Assembly (NCBI GenBank): GCA_023703575.1
Contig: CP097969.1
Span: forward strand, 434,001-498,000
Length of the DNA: 64,000 nt
From: SAR86 cluster bacterium
GTDB lineage: Bacteria; Pseudomonadota; Gammaproteobacteria; Magnimaribacterales; Magnimaribacteraceae
Direction: 5' to 3'
Shown: one piece after another, positions 20,615-29,694 of the stretch
How the letters are laid out: each line of letters begins with the position of its first letter
Position numbering within the stretch: position 1 is the stretch's first letter
Translations under genes and position numbers: made by a program
The notes under the pieces: generated by a model
Told to the model about the DNA's origin: nothing
The model's database searches: none
The model's input: the letters and a program-made list of their open reading frames with translations, nothing else

Positions 20615-21142
20615 ATGAAACAAAAAATTAAAATATCAATTAGTGTAGCTTTCTTATCATTACTTACCTCATGTGCTAGCTCTCTTGTTGTTCAATCTGA
20701 CTCTGATTCGCAGTACGACATATCTGCATATAAAACCTATTCGATTGTCACACCTTCTCTTGATGATCAAGACGAGATGATCAGCATAAACCCGATCCTT
20801 ATTCAAAGGATCGCAAGATCATTGGACTCTGTATTAACTCAAAAAGGACTTAAAAAGTCTGACAATGCAGATATAACAGTTAGATTTTACATAGGTACAA
20901 TGAGGGAAATAGAAAGAGCAACAGACCTTGGAGGCTATGGTTATTATCGATATGGATACCTTGATTCTAGGGACCAACGTTTTATTAGATCAGAAAAAGA
21001 TGAAATATCAATTAGATTTCATGATACGAGGACTGATGACGTCGTGTGGTATGCCTTCACTAGATTCAAAAGAGCGAGTGATAAGTATGATCAAGCTGGT
21101 GTAGATTCTTTAATTCAAGAGGTCCTTACTAATTTCAATTAA
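20615..21142 (+). CDS. DUF4136 family lipoprotein
   Basis: The 175-residue protein carries a lipobox LLTSCASS with Cys20. The body shows the DUF4136 pattern: DISAYKTYSIV, then IQRIARSLDSVLTQKGLKKSDNADITVRFYIG, and a late strand pair ISIRFHDTRTDDVVWYAF. The function of the family is unknown; many are outer-membrane or periplasmic. The last 8 bp overlap the end of the convergent mnmC gene. Confidence 0.8.
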   Translation: MKQKIKISISVAFLSLLTSCASSLVVQSDSDSQYDISAYKTYSIVTPSLDDQDEMISINPILIQRIARSLDSVLTQKGLKKSDNADITVRFYIGTMREIERATDLGGYGYYRYGYLDSRDQRFIRSEKDEISIRFHDTRTDDVVWYAFTRFKRASDKYDQAGVDSLIQEVLTNFN

Positions 21143-22937
21143 ATCTTTCAGGTGATAAGGACTTTAATTCTCTGCCCATTAAAGGCGGTGCCTCTCCCGC
21201 AATCATACTTGCAATAATTTCAGCGCTAATAGGTGCAGTAACAGATGCTCTCGAGCCATGAGATGTATTAATGAAGATACCATTTTTCTTCCCTACAAGA
21301 GGCATATGGTCCTTGGAAACTGCTCTATGACCTGTTTGTCCAGAGACAACATTCATTTCTTCATCTATTACTAACTTTAAGTTATTCAGATTATATAAAT
21401 GGTCATCCTCAGATAAATCATTATCTTCACTATCGCTATAACTTGAGCCGACTAGATGAATATTATTTACTCGAGGTGAAATATATCCCTTTGCGCAAAT
21501 AGGTAATTTGATTTTTGAAACACTATCTAGACTTTCTATATGGGTTACTTGACCCCTTTTTATACTGATACCATCTATATCTAAAATCTCAGAAGTATCA
21601 CTACCAGTACATAAGCAAACATTCTGATATTTAAACTCTTTCTTTCCAATATTGAAGTAAACAGCTTCTTTCTTTTTGGTTATGTTTTTTATCTGTGAAG
21701 AAGTAAAAACATTTATTTTTGGAGATTCTATAAGAAATTTACACATCTCCTTAGGTAGAATATATCCTGCATCTTCATAGATAAGCCCATTCAATTTAAT
21801 ATCTATTCCTGATATTTCTGAAGCTTCGACAGGATCAATAAATCGATAGATCTCTCCATCAGCTCTTTTTTCAAGAAGAGATGATTGCCTTTTTTCTGTT
21901 GCTGCATCATGGTTAAGGACAATAACTCCTGTTCTTTTCCAGGCATCCGTTTTTAGCCGTTTATAAAAATTTGTTGCAAAGATATATGAATGGAGTGTGA
22001 AAGAACCAAAGGCAGTGTCGTGGGCAGAAAGTCTCGGGTAGGTAACAAGTAGTTCATGTGAAGAGGCGCCTGAACAAATATTGTCAGACTTTTCATATAA
22101 GTCAACCTCCATGCCTTTCTTGGCAAGTGTATAACTCAATATACATCCTGCTATTCCAGATCCAATAACTGCCACTTTCGTATTTAAAGAGTTCTTCTTT
22201 TGTTCCTTAACAACCTTACCTTTAAGCATATGTCTTTTATCTAAAAATCCCTTTGTTCTTTTATGATTGAAACCAGATTCAGTCAAATTATTCTTTACTA
22301 AACCAGAAGATGTATAGGTAGAAAATGTTGTTTCTTCATGACAAGATTTATAAATATACTTAAGTAGCTTTATAGACCAAAGATCGGGATTTTTTGAAGG
22401 AGAGAATCCATCAAGATACCATGCATCAACGTTATTCATTAATTTAATATATTTTTGAGTGTTATCAATTTCTCCGACAATTAAATTAAGAATAATCCTC
22501 CCATTAAATAATGGTATTTTTTGAACACCTCGAATATTTCTTGGATAGTTAAGTTCTAATTCAGCAATATATTCTTTAAGCTCCGGATACGAATCATTTA
22601 ACTTTCTAAAATCACTTAATCTGAATAAATATTTATCAAAGGAGTAAAACTCTAGTACCTGATCTTGTTTAACATAGTTCAACCAAGCCATGCATGTGGT
22701 AATAAAATTAATTCCGATGCCAAAACCTATCTCTCCGATGTAAAACCTTGAATTTTCTTCGAGGTTTTCAAATCTCTCTTTAAGGTTATTACCCTCGATA
22801 AATACGTGATTACACTCTGCGACTGCACCTTGCGAAGATGAGTAGAGATCATCGAATTCCTCTGAAAAGAGGGTGTTATTTTTTATTGAAAAAGGCGCAA
22901 ACTCAGAATTAAGAAAAGAGTTTACGCCTTGTTTGAT
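21135..22937 (-). CDS. mnmC: Bifunctional tRNA mnm5s2U methyltransferase/FAD oxidoreductase MnmC
   Basis: The enzyme finishes the mnm5s2U34 modification in tRNA. The FAD-dependent demodification domain begins with VAVIGSGIAGCILSYTLAKKG; the methyltransferase domain shows DAWYLDGFSPSKNPDLW and, further upstream in the same open frame, the SAM loop IGEIGFGIGINFI and the N-terminal EEFDDLYSSSQG. The first ATG is at 22691, too late because it would remove the SAM loop. No ATG, GTG or TTG exists upstream before the in-frame stop; ATC at 22935-22937 (600 residues) or ATA at 22953-22955 are possible starts. The start given is therefore a guess. The upstream acyl-CoA dehydrogenase stop lies at 22948. 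Confidence 0.85.
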   Translation of the reverse strand: MKQGVNSFLNSEFAPFSIKNNTLFSEEFDDLYSSSQGAVAECNHVFIEGNNLKERFENLEENSRFYIGEIGFGIGINFITTCMAWLNYVKQDQVLEFYSFDKYLFRLSDFRKLNDSYPELKEYIAELELNYPRNIRGVQKIPLFNGRIILNLIVGEIDNTQKYIKLMNNVDAWYLDGFSPSKNPDLWSIKLLKYIYKSCHEETTFSTYTSSGLVKNNLTESGFNHKRTKGFLDKRHMLKGKVVKEQKKNSLNTKVAVIGSGIAGCILSYTLAKKGMEVDLYEKSDNICSGASSHELLVTYPRLSAHDTAFGSFTLHSYIFATNFYKRLKTDAWKRTGVIVLNHDAATEKRQSSLLEKRADGEIYRFIDPVEASEISGIDIKLNGLIYEDAGYILPKEMCKFLIESPKINVFTSSQIKNITKKKEAVYFNIGKKEFKYQNVCLCTGSDTSEILDIDGISIKRGQVTHIESLDSVSKIKLPICAKGYISPRVNNIHLVGSSYSDSEDNDLSEDDHLYNLNNLKLVIDEEMNVVSGQTGHRAVSKDHMPLVGKKNGIFINTSHGSRASVTAPISAEIIASMIAGEAPPLMGRELKSLSPERFN

Positions 22938-22947
22938 ATTTTTTTCT

Positions 22948-24177
22948 CTACTTATTTCCTGTAGGTATTTCGTTAAAGGGTAGCCCTTTATCTGCTCTCA
23001 TATCCTGAGGCATACCAAGCACCTGTTCAGAAATAATATTTTTAAGTATTTCATCTGTACCACCGGCAATTCTAATACCAGCAGCTCCCCAAAAGCCAAA
23101 CTGATACATGGATTGCTCAGCACCTTCTTCGTCTGATCTTACAATGCCCGCTGAATCAAGCATATCAAGACCAAAATTAGCAATTTCCTGAAGTTTATTC
23201 CCACTAACTATTTTTGTTATAGATGACTGTGGTCCAGGTGTTTCTCCTCTTGATAGGGCTGAAATATTCCTATACTTTGCATATTTCAATCCACTCTGTT
23301 GACAATACCAATCAGCAAGTTTTTCTCTGACAGAGTCATTTTCTATGGCTAATTTACCATTTAGGTCTTGTCCTCTAGCAAGCGAAAATGCTTCTTCGAA
23401 GTCAGGTCCCGAGGCATCACCAACAGCTAATCTTTCATTCATTAATGTAGTAAGAGAAACTTTCCACCCATCTCCTACAGCCCCTAGTCTTTGACTGTCT
23501 GGTATTTTTACATCAGTGAAATAAACTTCATTGAAATTCGCACCGCCAGATATTTGTTTAATTGGTTTTACTTCTATCCCCGGAGACTTCATATCTACAA
23601 AAAAGAACGTTAAACCTTTGTGCTTAGGTGCAGTAGGATCGCTTCTGGTTACAAGTATTCCGTAATCACTAAAGTGGGCACCGGAAGTCCAAACCTTTTG
23701 TCCATTAATAGTCCAGGTATCCCCATCCAGTTCGGCTTTAGTTTTGATACCTGCCACATCAGAACCAGCAGCTGGTTCGCTGAAGAGCTGACACCAAATT
23801 TCTTCGCCTGTTGCCATAGGAGGCAGATACCTTTCTTTTTGTTCCTCAGTTGCGTACATCATCATTACTGGGCCAGCCATTCCTTGACCAATTTCTAGGT
23901 AGCCTCCAGGTACTTTGAATTTCGAGACTTCTTGGCCCCATATGACCCTCTCTATAGGAGTTGACTCTCTGCCACCATATGTTTTAGGCCAATGAAGACA
24001 TGCCCATCCACCTTCATGAAGTTTCTTTTGCCATATTTTGACCTGCTTTAGGCCTTCTTCTTCCGACGATGCTCTCCAACTATCTTTTGGTCCTTCTTTA
24101 AGTTCAGCATTTGAAGCAAGCCAGTCGTAAGCTTCTTTTCTAAATTTAGCTTCTTCGGGAGTATCATTAAAGTCCAT
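22948..24177 (-). CDS. Acyl-CoA dehydrogenase family protein (large partner)
   Basis: The 409-residue flavoprotein introduces a double bond into an acyl-CoA. Family marks are CQLFSEPAAGSDVAGIKTKA, the WTINGQKVWTSGAHFSDYG signature, NEVYFTDVKIP and a C-terminal IAGGTDEILKNIISEQVLG. The pair with the next gene downstream of it in coordinates (24187-25290, transcribed first) is spaced 9 bp apart, as in the two-subunit acyl-CoA dehydrogenases that work on sterol side chains and other bulky acyl-CoAs. A heteromer is inference from that arrangement. Confidence 0.88.
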   Translation of the reverse strand: MDFNDTPEEAKFRKEAYDWLASNAELKEGPKDSWRASSEEEGLKQVKIWQKKLHEGGWACLHWPKTYGGRESTPIERVIWGQEVSKFKVPGGYLEIGQGMAGPVMMMYATEEQKERYLPPMATGEEIWCQLFSEPAAGSDVAGIKTKAELDGDTWTINGQKVWTSGAHFSDYGILVTRSDPTAPKHKGLTFFFVDMKSPGIEVKPIKQISGGANFNEVYFTDVKIPDSQRLGAVGDGWKVSLTTLMNERLAVGDASGPDFEEAFSLARGQDLNGKLAIENDSVREKLADWYCQQSGLKYAKYRNISALSRGETPGPQSSITKIVSGNKLQEIANFGLDMLDSAGIVRSDEEGAEQSMYQFGFWGAAGIRIAGGTDEILKNIISEQVLGMPQDMRADKGLPFNEIPTGNK

Positions 24178-24186
24178 ATCTTTCTC

Positions 24187-25290
24187 CTATATTTGATTGG
24201 CTCTTTCTAAAGAACCGATTAGTTTATCTTTCCAAATTGATTGGCTACCTATGTTTGCAGCAAGTTGGCGACATCTCCTGTAATAGAGATGGCAGTCAAA
24301 TTCCCAAGTAAAACCCATACCTCCATGAGTTTGAATGTTTTCTTTAGAGCACTCGTGAAAAGCCTGACTTGCACTAACGCGACAAGTTGCAGCAGCAGTG
24401 GGTAGCTCAGGAGCATCGGTACTTAGTGCCCAAGCTCCGTAGTAGCAATTTGAACGAGCAAGTTCGACAGCTATAAACATATCTGCCAGCTTATGCTTTA
24501 TTGCTTGGAAGGAAGCAATAGATCTTCCAAATGCGTATCTTCCCATAGCATATTCCTTTGCCATGTCCATACAAGCTTCAGCACCACCTAACTGCTCAAA
24601 TGAAAACAAAACAGCTGCTCTATCAAGTAAACATAGAACATCTGACCAGTCTGATTTAAGTTCAGTTGCTGGAGTATTAGTAAAAGTGATAGAAGCATGA
24701 GATCTTGAAGGATCTAGCGTAGATTGAGGTTCTATTTGAATGCCATCAGCTGATCCATCAACTAAATACAGGCTTACACCTGTCCCGTTATTAGCCGTCA
24801 CTATAAAAGTATTTGCAACATCTCCGTCAGCTACAGCAATTTTTGTACCCGATAAAGTTCCGCCGGTAAAAGAGCAGCTGATGTTAGCTTCTGTAGGTGA
24901 AGTATTGGTTTCATTATGAGCAAAGGCGCCTATTTTTTCTCCAGAAGCAAGACCTGGAAGAAAAGATTGTTTCTGTGATTCGTCACCAAAATTTAATATT
25001 GCTTCAGATGCCAAGTACACACTAGAAGAGAAAGGTGTTGGAGCCAAGCTTCTTCCTAGCTCTTCAGCAATAACACATAATTCTAAGTACCCTAATCCGA
25101 GTCCGCCATATTCTTCAGGGATTGCAGTAGCGGTGAAACCCATTTCTATAATTTGAGCCCAGAGATCTTGATCAAATGATTCTTCACCTTCTAATACTTT
25201 TCTAGCTCTTTTAACTGATTCTTCTTTTTCAAGAAATTTTCTAGCAATATCTTTTAATTGCATTTGATCAGCAGAAAATTCAAAATTCAT
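24187..25290 (-). CDS. Acyl-CoA dehydrogenase family protein (small partner)
   Basis: The 367-residue protein is a second acyl-CoA dehydrogenase, transcribed first in the pair. It keeps the N-terminal helical domain (AIPEEYGGLGLGYLEL) and the C-terminal ASFQAIKHKLADMF and HGGMGFTWEFDCHLYYRR segments. The central substrate/FAD segment is less well conserved than in its neighbour, as is usual for the partner subunit of heteromeric enzymes. Start ATG at 25290 is preceded by a weak AGAGGAATATT ribosome site. Confidence 0.86.
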   Translation of the reverse strand: MNFEFSADQMQLKDIARKFLEKEESVKRARKVLEGEESFDQDLWAQIIEMGFTATAIPEEYGGLGLGYLELCVIAEELGRSLAPTPFSSSVYLASEAILNFGDESQKQSFLPGLASGEKIGAFAHNETNTSPTEANISCSFTGGTLSGTKIAVADGDVANTFIVTANNGTGVSLYLVDGSADGIQIEPQSTLDPSRSHASITFTNTPATELKSDWSDVLCLLDRAAVLFSFEQLGGAEACMDMAKEYAMGRYAFGRSIASFQAIKHKLADMFIAVELARSNCYYGAWALSTDAPELPTAAATCRVSASQAFHECSKENIQTHGGMGFTWEFDCHLYYRRCRQLAANIGSQSIWKDKLIGSLERANQI

Positions 25291-25398
25291 AATATTCCTC
25301 TATTTTAATCTAATTCTATTTTAGATTAATTGTTAAACTTTATTTTAGAATCTATTGTATATGCGATCAAATAGAATGAAAGAGCAAATTAAGAAACT

Positions 25399-26076
25399 AT
25401 GAATCAAAATCTTAGTGAAGAAAAAAAGGACATAAAACCTGAAAGACCGGAATTACCCTCAAATAGAAAAACGAGAAGGACAGGTGGAGGAGGTTTTTTA
25501 TTTTCCTCTTTGTTATTGGTATTAAATTCAATCGGTTTGATAATTTTATTTCTATGGTTTTTTAATACCTCAGGAAATCAACAAGAAGCAGGACAAAATT
25601 TTGTGGAAAGAATTAGTATTCTGGAAGAGAGACTCGCAGAGAAGGATGATCAAATAAGTATCTTAACTGAAGAAGTCAATGCAGATTTAAAGTTTGTCAA
25701 TAAAGAAGTAAGAAAATTGTGGGATCTTAGTAATAAGAGAAATAGAAAAAATATTTCTGAAAATTTAAATTCTATTGAGAGTTTGAATGAAAAAATTGAA
25801 AGTATAGATAAAAAAGACGAAGTTTTATCTGCTCAACAAAGAGCCCTTACACTCGAGTTAGCTAGAATTAAAAATATTCAAGAAAATATTAATATTGAGA
25901 TAGATAGCTTTGATAATACTGCACCTGTAGAAATAGGATCTGATAGATTGACAAATATTGAAGAGAGTATCGATTCCTTTAATGCATATCGCGTTCAGGT
26001 AAATCAATCATTACTTAATCTAAGAGAGGAGCTCAATGAACTTGAGTTAGCCTTGTCTCAAGCTGAAAACGAATAG
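25399..26076 (+). CDS. Membrane-anchored coiled-coil protein of unknown function
   Basis: The 225-residue protein is not recognised. It has a basic, proline-containing cytoplasmic head (residues 1-33), one membrane helix (about 34-56) and a long extracytoplasmic coiled coil, with heptad-like runs from about 70 to 220. The mix of Glu, Lys, Asn and Leu and the absence of any catalytic motif suggest a structural or scaffold role. It is a single gene between the acyl-CoA dehydrogenase pair (divergent) and tRNA-Leu. Confidence 0.7.
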   Translation: MNQNLSEEKKDIKPERPELPSNRKTRRTGGGGFLFSSLLLVLNSIGLIILFLWFFNTSGNQQEAGQNFVERISILEERLAEKDDQISILTEEVNADLKFVNKEVRKLWDLSNKRNRKNISENLNSIESLNEKIESIDKKDEVLSAQQRALTLELARIKNIQENINIEIDSFDNTAPVEIGSDRLTNIEESIDSFNAYRVQVNQSLLNLREELNELELALSQAENE

Positions 26077-26077
26077 G

Positions 26078-26105
26078 TTACATTCTTCACTTGTATGCCT
26101 ATAAT
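26078..26105 (+). promoter_or_regulatory. Promoter of tRNA-Leu
   Basis: TTACAT (-35) and a perfect TATAAT (-10) are separated by 16 bp, and the -10 ends 10 bp before the tRNA 5' end. This is a good sigma-70 layout. Confidence 0.7.
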
Positions 26106-26115
26106 GATCGCTCTC

Positions 26116-26200
<85 letters not shown>

Positions 26201-26204
26201 ATAA

Positions 26205-27113
26205 TCAACTAACTTGTTGAAGTTTTCCGTATGTTTTTAGCATCAGATCTCTCATCCATTTTGATGAAGACTCGTTATCATTATTCTCGTGCCAATACAG
26301 ATGCAAAACTAGTGGATCAATATCGAAAGGTAATTCTCTCCAGGCTAGATTTCGATCGACGGCAAACCCTTTGGTAGTAGTTATGGCCATATCGGACTGT
26401 TCAACTATGTAAGGTGCTACAAGGAAGTGTTGAGCTCTTAAGTATATGTCCCTGGTCAAACCTAATTTGTAGAGTGTCATGTCCACATGGCCCATCCCAG
26501 TCTTTCTGTTTGAAATATGGATATGAGAAAGATCTAGGTAATCTTCAATGGTTATTTTTTCCTTATCTAATATGGGATGATCTTTTCTTACGATCATCAC
26601 ATAATCCTCTTGATATATTTTTTCATGTTTTAGGTGTTGATCACTTTGAAGGGGAGGGTCAATGCTAAAATCTATAGCACCTGAAGCGAGTTCTCTCGGA
26701 GCGTCTTTTCTAGGGGTGAGATAAGTTTCTACTTTTACCCTAGGAGCTATCTCCGCAAGTTCTTTGATCAATAAAGGAAGAAGTCTATATTCTGAAGTAT
26801 CACCAATTGAAATTTTAAAAGTCATTTCTGCAGTTGATGGATCGAACTTTTCACTTACGGAAATTGTATTCTGTATTAGGGATAAAGCGTTTCTTATGTC
26901 TCCAATCAATTGATTTGCAACAGGTGTTGGAATCATTCCTCTTGAGGTTCTTATAAATAACTCATCATTAAAAAGGTCTCTTAACCTTGCCAACGCATTA
27001 CTTACAGCCGGTTGTGTTATACCAAGAACTTGCCCAGACTTGGTCAAGTTTTTTTCTGTATAGATTACATCAAATGCTATGAATAAATTTAGGTCCGTGT
27101 CTTTAATTTTCAT
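26205..27113 (-). CDS. LysR-family transcriptional regulator
   Basis: The 302-residue regulator has the N-terminal winged helix-turn-helix: DLNLFIAFDVIYTEKNLT, then ITQPAVSNALARLRDLF and ELFIRTSRGMIPTP. The rest is the periplasmic-binding-like effector domain. The effector is unknown. It faces away from the acyl-CoA dehydrogenase gene at 27261, so it probably controls that gene and itself from the shared 147-bp region. Confidence 0.92.
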   Translation of the reverse strand: MKIKDTDLNLFIAFDVIYTEKNLTKSGQVLGITQPAVSNALARLRDLFNDELFIRTSRGMIPTPVANQLIGDIRNALSLIQNTISVSEKFDPSTAEMTFKISIGDTSEYRLLPLLIKELAEIAPRVKVETYLTPRKDAPRELASGAIDFSIDPPLQSDQHLKHEKIYQEDYVMIVRKDHPILDKEKITIEDYLDLSHIHISNRKTGMGHVDMTLYKLGLTRDIYLRAQHFLVAPYIVEQSDMAITTTKGFAVDRNLAWRELPFDIDPLVLHLYWHENNDNESSSKWMRDLMLKTYGKLQQVS

Positions 27114-27201
27114 ATTGGTTTAGATTTTTTGCTGAATTAATTGAGACATATAGACTAAGCAGGCATATATCTCTATGATTTACAAAATAGGTAATAAAAC
27201 G

Positions 27202-27220
27202 TTATAACTAAAATTTATAA
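27202..27220. promoter_or_regulatory. Candidate LysR operator
   Basis: TTATAA-N7-TTATAA forms a dyad in the divergent region between the LysR gene and the acyl-CoA dehydrogenase gene. In such AT-rich DNA a chance origin is possible. Confidence 0.25.
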
Positions 27221-27260
27221 TATACCAAAATAGTATTTATATAAATGATAAGGGGAAAAA

Positions 27261-28508
27261 ATGAGTTTTGAATTTTCTGATAGATCAAAAGATTTGCAAT
27301 TGCGCATTTCTAAATTTTTAGATGATCATGTCTATCCTGCGGAAGCTATATATGCTCAACAAATGGAAGAATTTACTCAGCAGGGAGATAGATGGCAAAT
27401 TCCACAAATAATTGAGGATAAAAAAGAAATAGCAAAGTCTGAGGGTCTTTGGAATTTATTTCTTCCTGAGAATCCTATGGGTGAAAGCATGAGTAATCTG
27501 GATTATGCACCTTTAGCTGAAATTATGGGAAGATCGGGTATAGCTTCAGAAATATTCAATTGCTCTGCTCCGGACACTGGCAATATGGAAGTCTTGGCAA
27601 GATATGCAAATGAGGAGCAACAAGAAAGATGGTTAAAGCCATTATTGAATGGAGAAATAAGATCTGCATTTGCAATGACCGAACCTGCCGTCGCTTCTTC
27701 TGATGCAACAAACATATGTTCTTCGGCCGTACTTGATGGGGATGAGTATGTGATAAACGGCGAGAAATGGTGGACATCAGGAGCGGGTGATCCTCGATGT
27801 AAAGTCCTCATTTTTATGTGCATGACCAATCCAGATAACCCTAAACATCAAAGACAATCGCAGATTATTGTTCCTATGGACACTCCTGGAATAAAAATTG
27901 AAAAAATGATGCATGTTTTTGGATATGATGATGCACCTCATGGACACGGTCGCATTTCTTTTAAAGATGTAAGAGTGCCAAAGGAAAATTTACTACTTGG
28001 TGAAGGGAGAGGTTTTGAGATCTCTCAAGGAAGATTGGGTCCAGGAAGAATCCATCATTGCATGAGAACCATCGGTGTTATGGAAAGGGCACTTGAATTT
28101 ATGATTAAACGATCTGAAGAAAGAATTGCTTTTGGAAAGAAAATTTCAACTTTAGGCGCTAACTATGACTATATTGCTGAAAGTAGAATAGATATAGAAA
28201 CATCAAGACTACTCACTTTAAATGCCGCGCATATGATGGATACTGTTGGAAATAAAGTTGCTAGAAGTGAAATCGCACAAATAAAGGTACATGTACCTAT
28301 TGTGGCATGCAGGTTAATTGACAGAGCAATACAAATGCATGGTGGCGGAGGAGTTAGTCAGGACTTTCCATTAGCTAGCATGTATGCTCACATGAGGACA
28401 CTCAGATTAGCTGATGGACCTGATGAAGTGCATAGAAGAGTAATTGCTAGGGAAGAGCTTTCCAAATACTCCGACCAATCTGCCGAAACTATTGTCACAA
28501 GAGATTAA
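27261..28508 (+). CDS. Acyl-CoA dehydrogenase (ACAD10/11-like)
   Basis: The 415-residue protein belongs to the longer acyl-CoA dehydrogenase group often found in lipid and steroid-type catabolism. Seen motifs are [20 protein letters not shown], the [16 protein letters not shown] signature, [13 protein letters not shown] and a C-terminal [35 protein letters not shown], whose late part is typical for ACAD11-like proteins. A strong ribosome site (AAGGGG) is 6 bp before the ATG. The LysR gene upstream probably regulates it; a terminator follows. Confidence 0.9.
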   Translation: MSFEFSDRSKDLQLRISKFLDDHVYPAEAIYAQQMEEFTQQGDRWQIPQIIEDKKEIAKSEGLWNLFLPENPMGESMSNLDYAPLAEIMGRSGIASEIFNCSAPDTGNMEVLARYANEEQQERWLKPLLNGEIRSAFAMTEPAVASSDATNICSSAVLDGDEYVINGEKWWTSGAGDPRCKVLIFMCMTNPDNPKHQRQSQIIVPMDTPGIKIEKMMHVFGYDDAPHGHGRISFKDVRVPKENLLLGEGRGFEISQGRLGPGRIHHCMRTIGVMERALEFMIKRSEERIAFGKKISTLGANYDYIAESRIDIETSRLLTLNAAHMMDTVGNKVARSEIAQIKVHVPIVACRLIDRAIQMHGGGGVSQDFPLASMYAHMRTLRLADGPDEVHRRVIAREELSKYSDQSAETIVTRD

Positions 28509-28529
28509 AGTTTCATAATATTAGTCAAT

Positions 28530-28556
28530 AAAAGGTCCAGTAGGGCCTTTTATTTT
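28530..28556. terminator. Intrinsic terminator between convergent genes
   Basis: AAAAGGTCC pairs with GGGCCTTTT around AGTA, and TATTTT follows. The A-rich left arm lets it act in both directions. It overlaps the last codons of the esterase gene on the minus strand. Confidence 0.85.
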
Positions 28557-29554
28557 ATAAGCCCTTTAAACTCTTCGCATATCTCATCTATGGATTTTTT
28601 TATACCTGGCACTTCAAGCATATTAAAGAAACCATGGATGTATGCAGGGTATTCTTTGTAAACAACAGTAACATTTTCTTGTTTTAACTTTTCTGCATAT
28701 TGCAGTCCTTCATCTCTTAATGGATCAAAACCGGCGGTTATAATCAAAGCTGGGGGAAGGCCTTCAAATTTTTCTGCTAGCAAAGGCGAAACTCTTGGAT
28801 CGTTTTTTAGTTCATCCAAATCCAGATAATGATTAACAAACCATTTCATGAGTTCCTCAGTAAGTACAAATCCTTCATTACAATCTTTTATCATTGAATT
28901 AGTTACCAATCTAAGGTCGGTCGCAGGGTAGATAAGAAGTTGAGCGTTTGGTAGAGGTTTTTCTTTTTTCTTCCTCTCAATACATATTGAAGTAGCTAAG
29001 TTTCCTCCGGCACTGTCTCCACCGACTGATATCATTTCTGGATCAACCTCTAAGAGCTCTGCATGATTTGATATCCATTCGTAAGCATCAAAGCAATCAT
29101 TAAAGGGAATAGGAAATTTATATTCTGGTGAGAGCCTGTAATTTACTGAAAATATTTTTATATTTAATTTCTTACAGATATATCTGCAGACATTGTCATG
29201 AGTATCGGTATCACCAATTACCCAACCACCTCCATGAAAGTAAACTAGTGATGATCCAGATTTATTAATACTATCAGAAGAATATTCTCTTACTTCTATG
29301 GTATCGCCTTCAACAGGCACCTTGTGGTTTGAAGTAATTATCTCTTCAAGGCCAATCTTGGAAATATTCTGAGATATATAATTCGCTCTTAAGTCAGTTG
29401 GTGATATATCTTTATATTGGATTCCTAGCTTTTCGTTTTGCTCACAAATAAGTTGAAATGCAGGAAGTAATTTTCTTCCTCCTAGTGTGATTTGTTTTTT
29501 GCCAGATAACCACAGAAGGATAAAATTTGGCAGCATCAGTATCAGTCTTATCAT
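28550..29554 (-). CDS. Alpha/beta hydrolase, hormone-sensitive-lipase family esterase
   Basis: The 334-residue enzyme hydrolyses an ester. The oxyanion motif is YFHGGGWVIGD, the nucleophile GGDSAGGNLA, and the acid and histidine lie in AGFDPLRDEG and YIHGFFNM, all in family order. A hydrophobic N-terminal stretch (about residues 3-17) could anchor it to the membrane. Substrate is unknown. It ends inside the terminator shared with the convergent acyl-CoA dehydrogenase gene. Confidence 0.88.
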   Translation of the reverse strand: MIRLILMLPNFILLWLSGKKQITLGGRKLLPAFQLICEQNEKLGIQYKDISPTDLRANYISQNISKIGLEEIITSNHKVPVEGDTIEVREYSSDSINKSGSSLVYFHGGGWVIGDTDTHDNVCRYICKKLNIKIFSVNYRLSPEYKFPIPFNDCFDAYEWISNHAELLEVDPEMISVGGDSAGGNLATSICIERKKKEKPLPNAQLLIYPATDLRLVTNSMIKDCNEGFVLTEELMKWFVNHYLDLDELKNDPRVSPLLAEKFEGLPPALIITAGFDPLRDEGLQYAEKLKQENVTVVYKEYPAYIHGFFNMLEVPGIKKSIDEICEEFKGLIK

Positions 29555-29658
29555 AATTAATTAAAAGCCCCATAATAAGTTTCTTTTCACTTTATAAATA
29601 TACCTTAAAGTTTTATCTCTTAAGAATAAAGAATTAATAAGGAGAATTTATAGATGAT

Positions 29659-29694
29659 ATGATTACTACATTTTTAGTATGTACGACATTGTAA
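29659..29694 (+). CDS. Possible 11-codon leader ORF overlapping lpd
   Basis: A good ribosome site (AAGGAG at 29639-29644) lies 9 bp before a two-codon ORF (ATG ATA TGA, 29654) and 14 bp before this ATG. This frame of 11 codons ends in TAA after the lpd start, in another frame. The lpd ATG has no ribosome site of its own, so initiation could be coupled to this leader. Peptide function is not claimed. Confidence 0.3.
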   Translation: MITTFLVCTTL

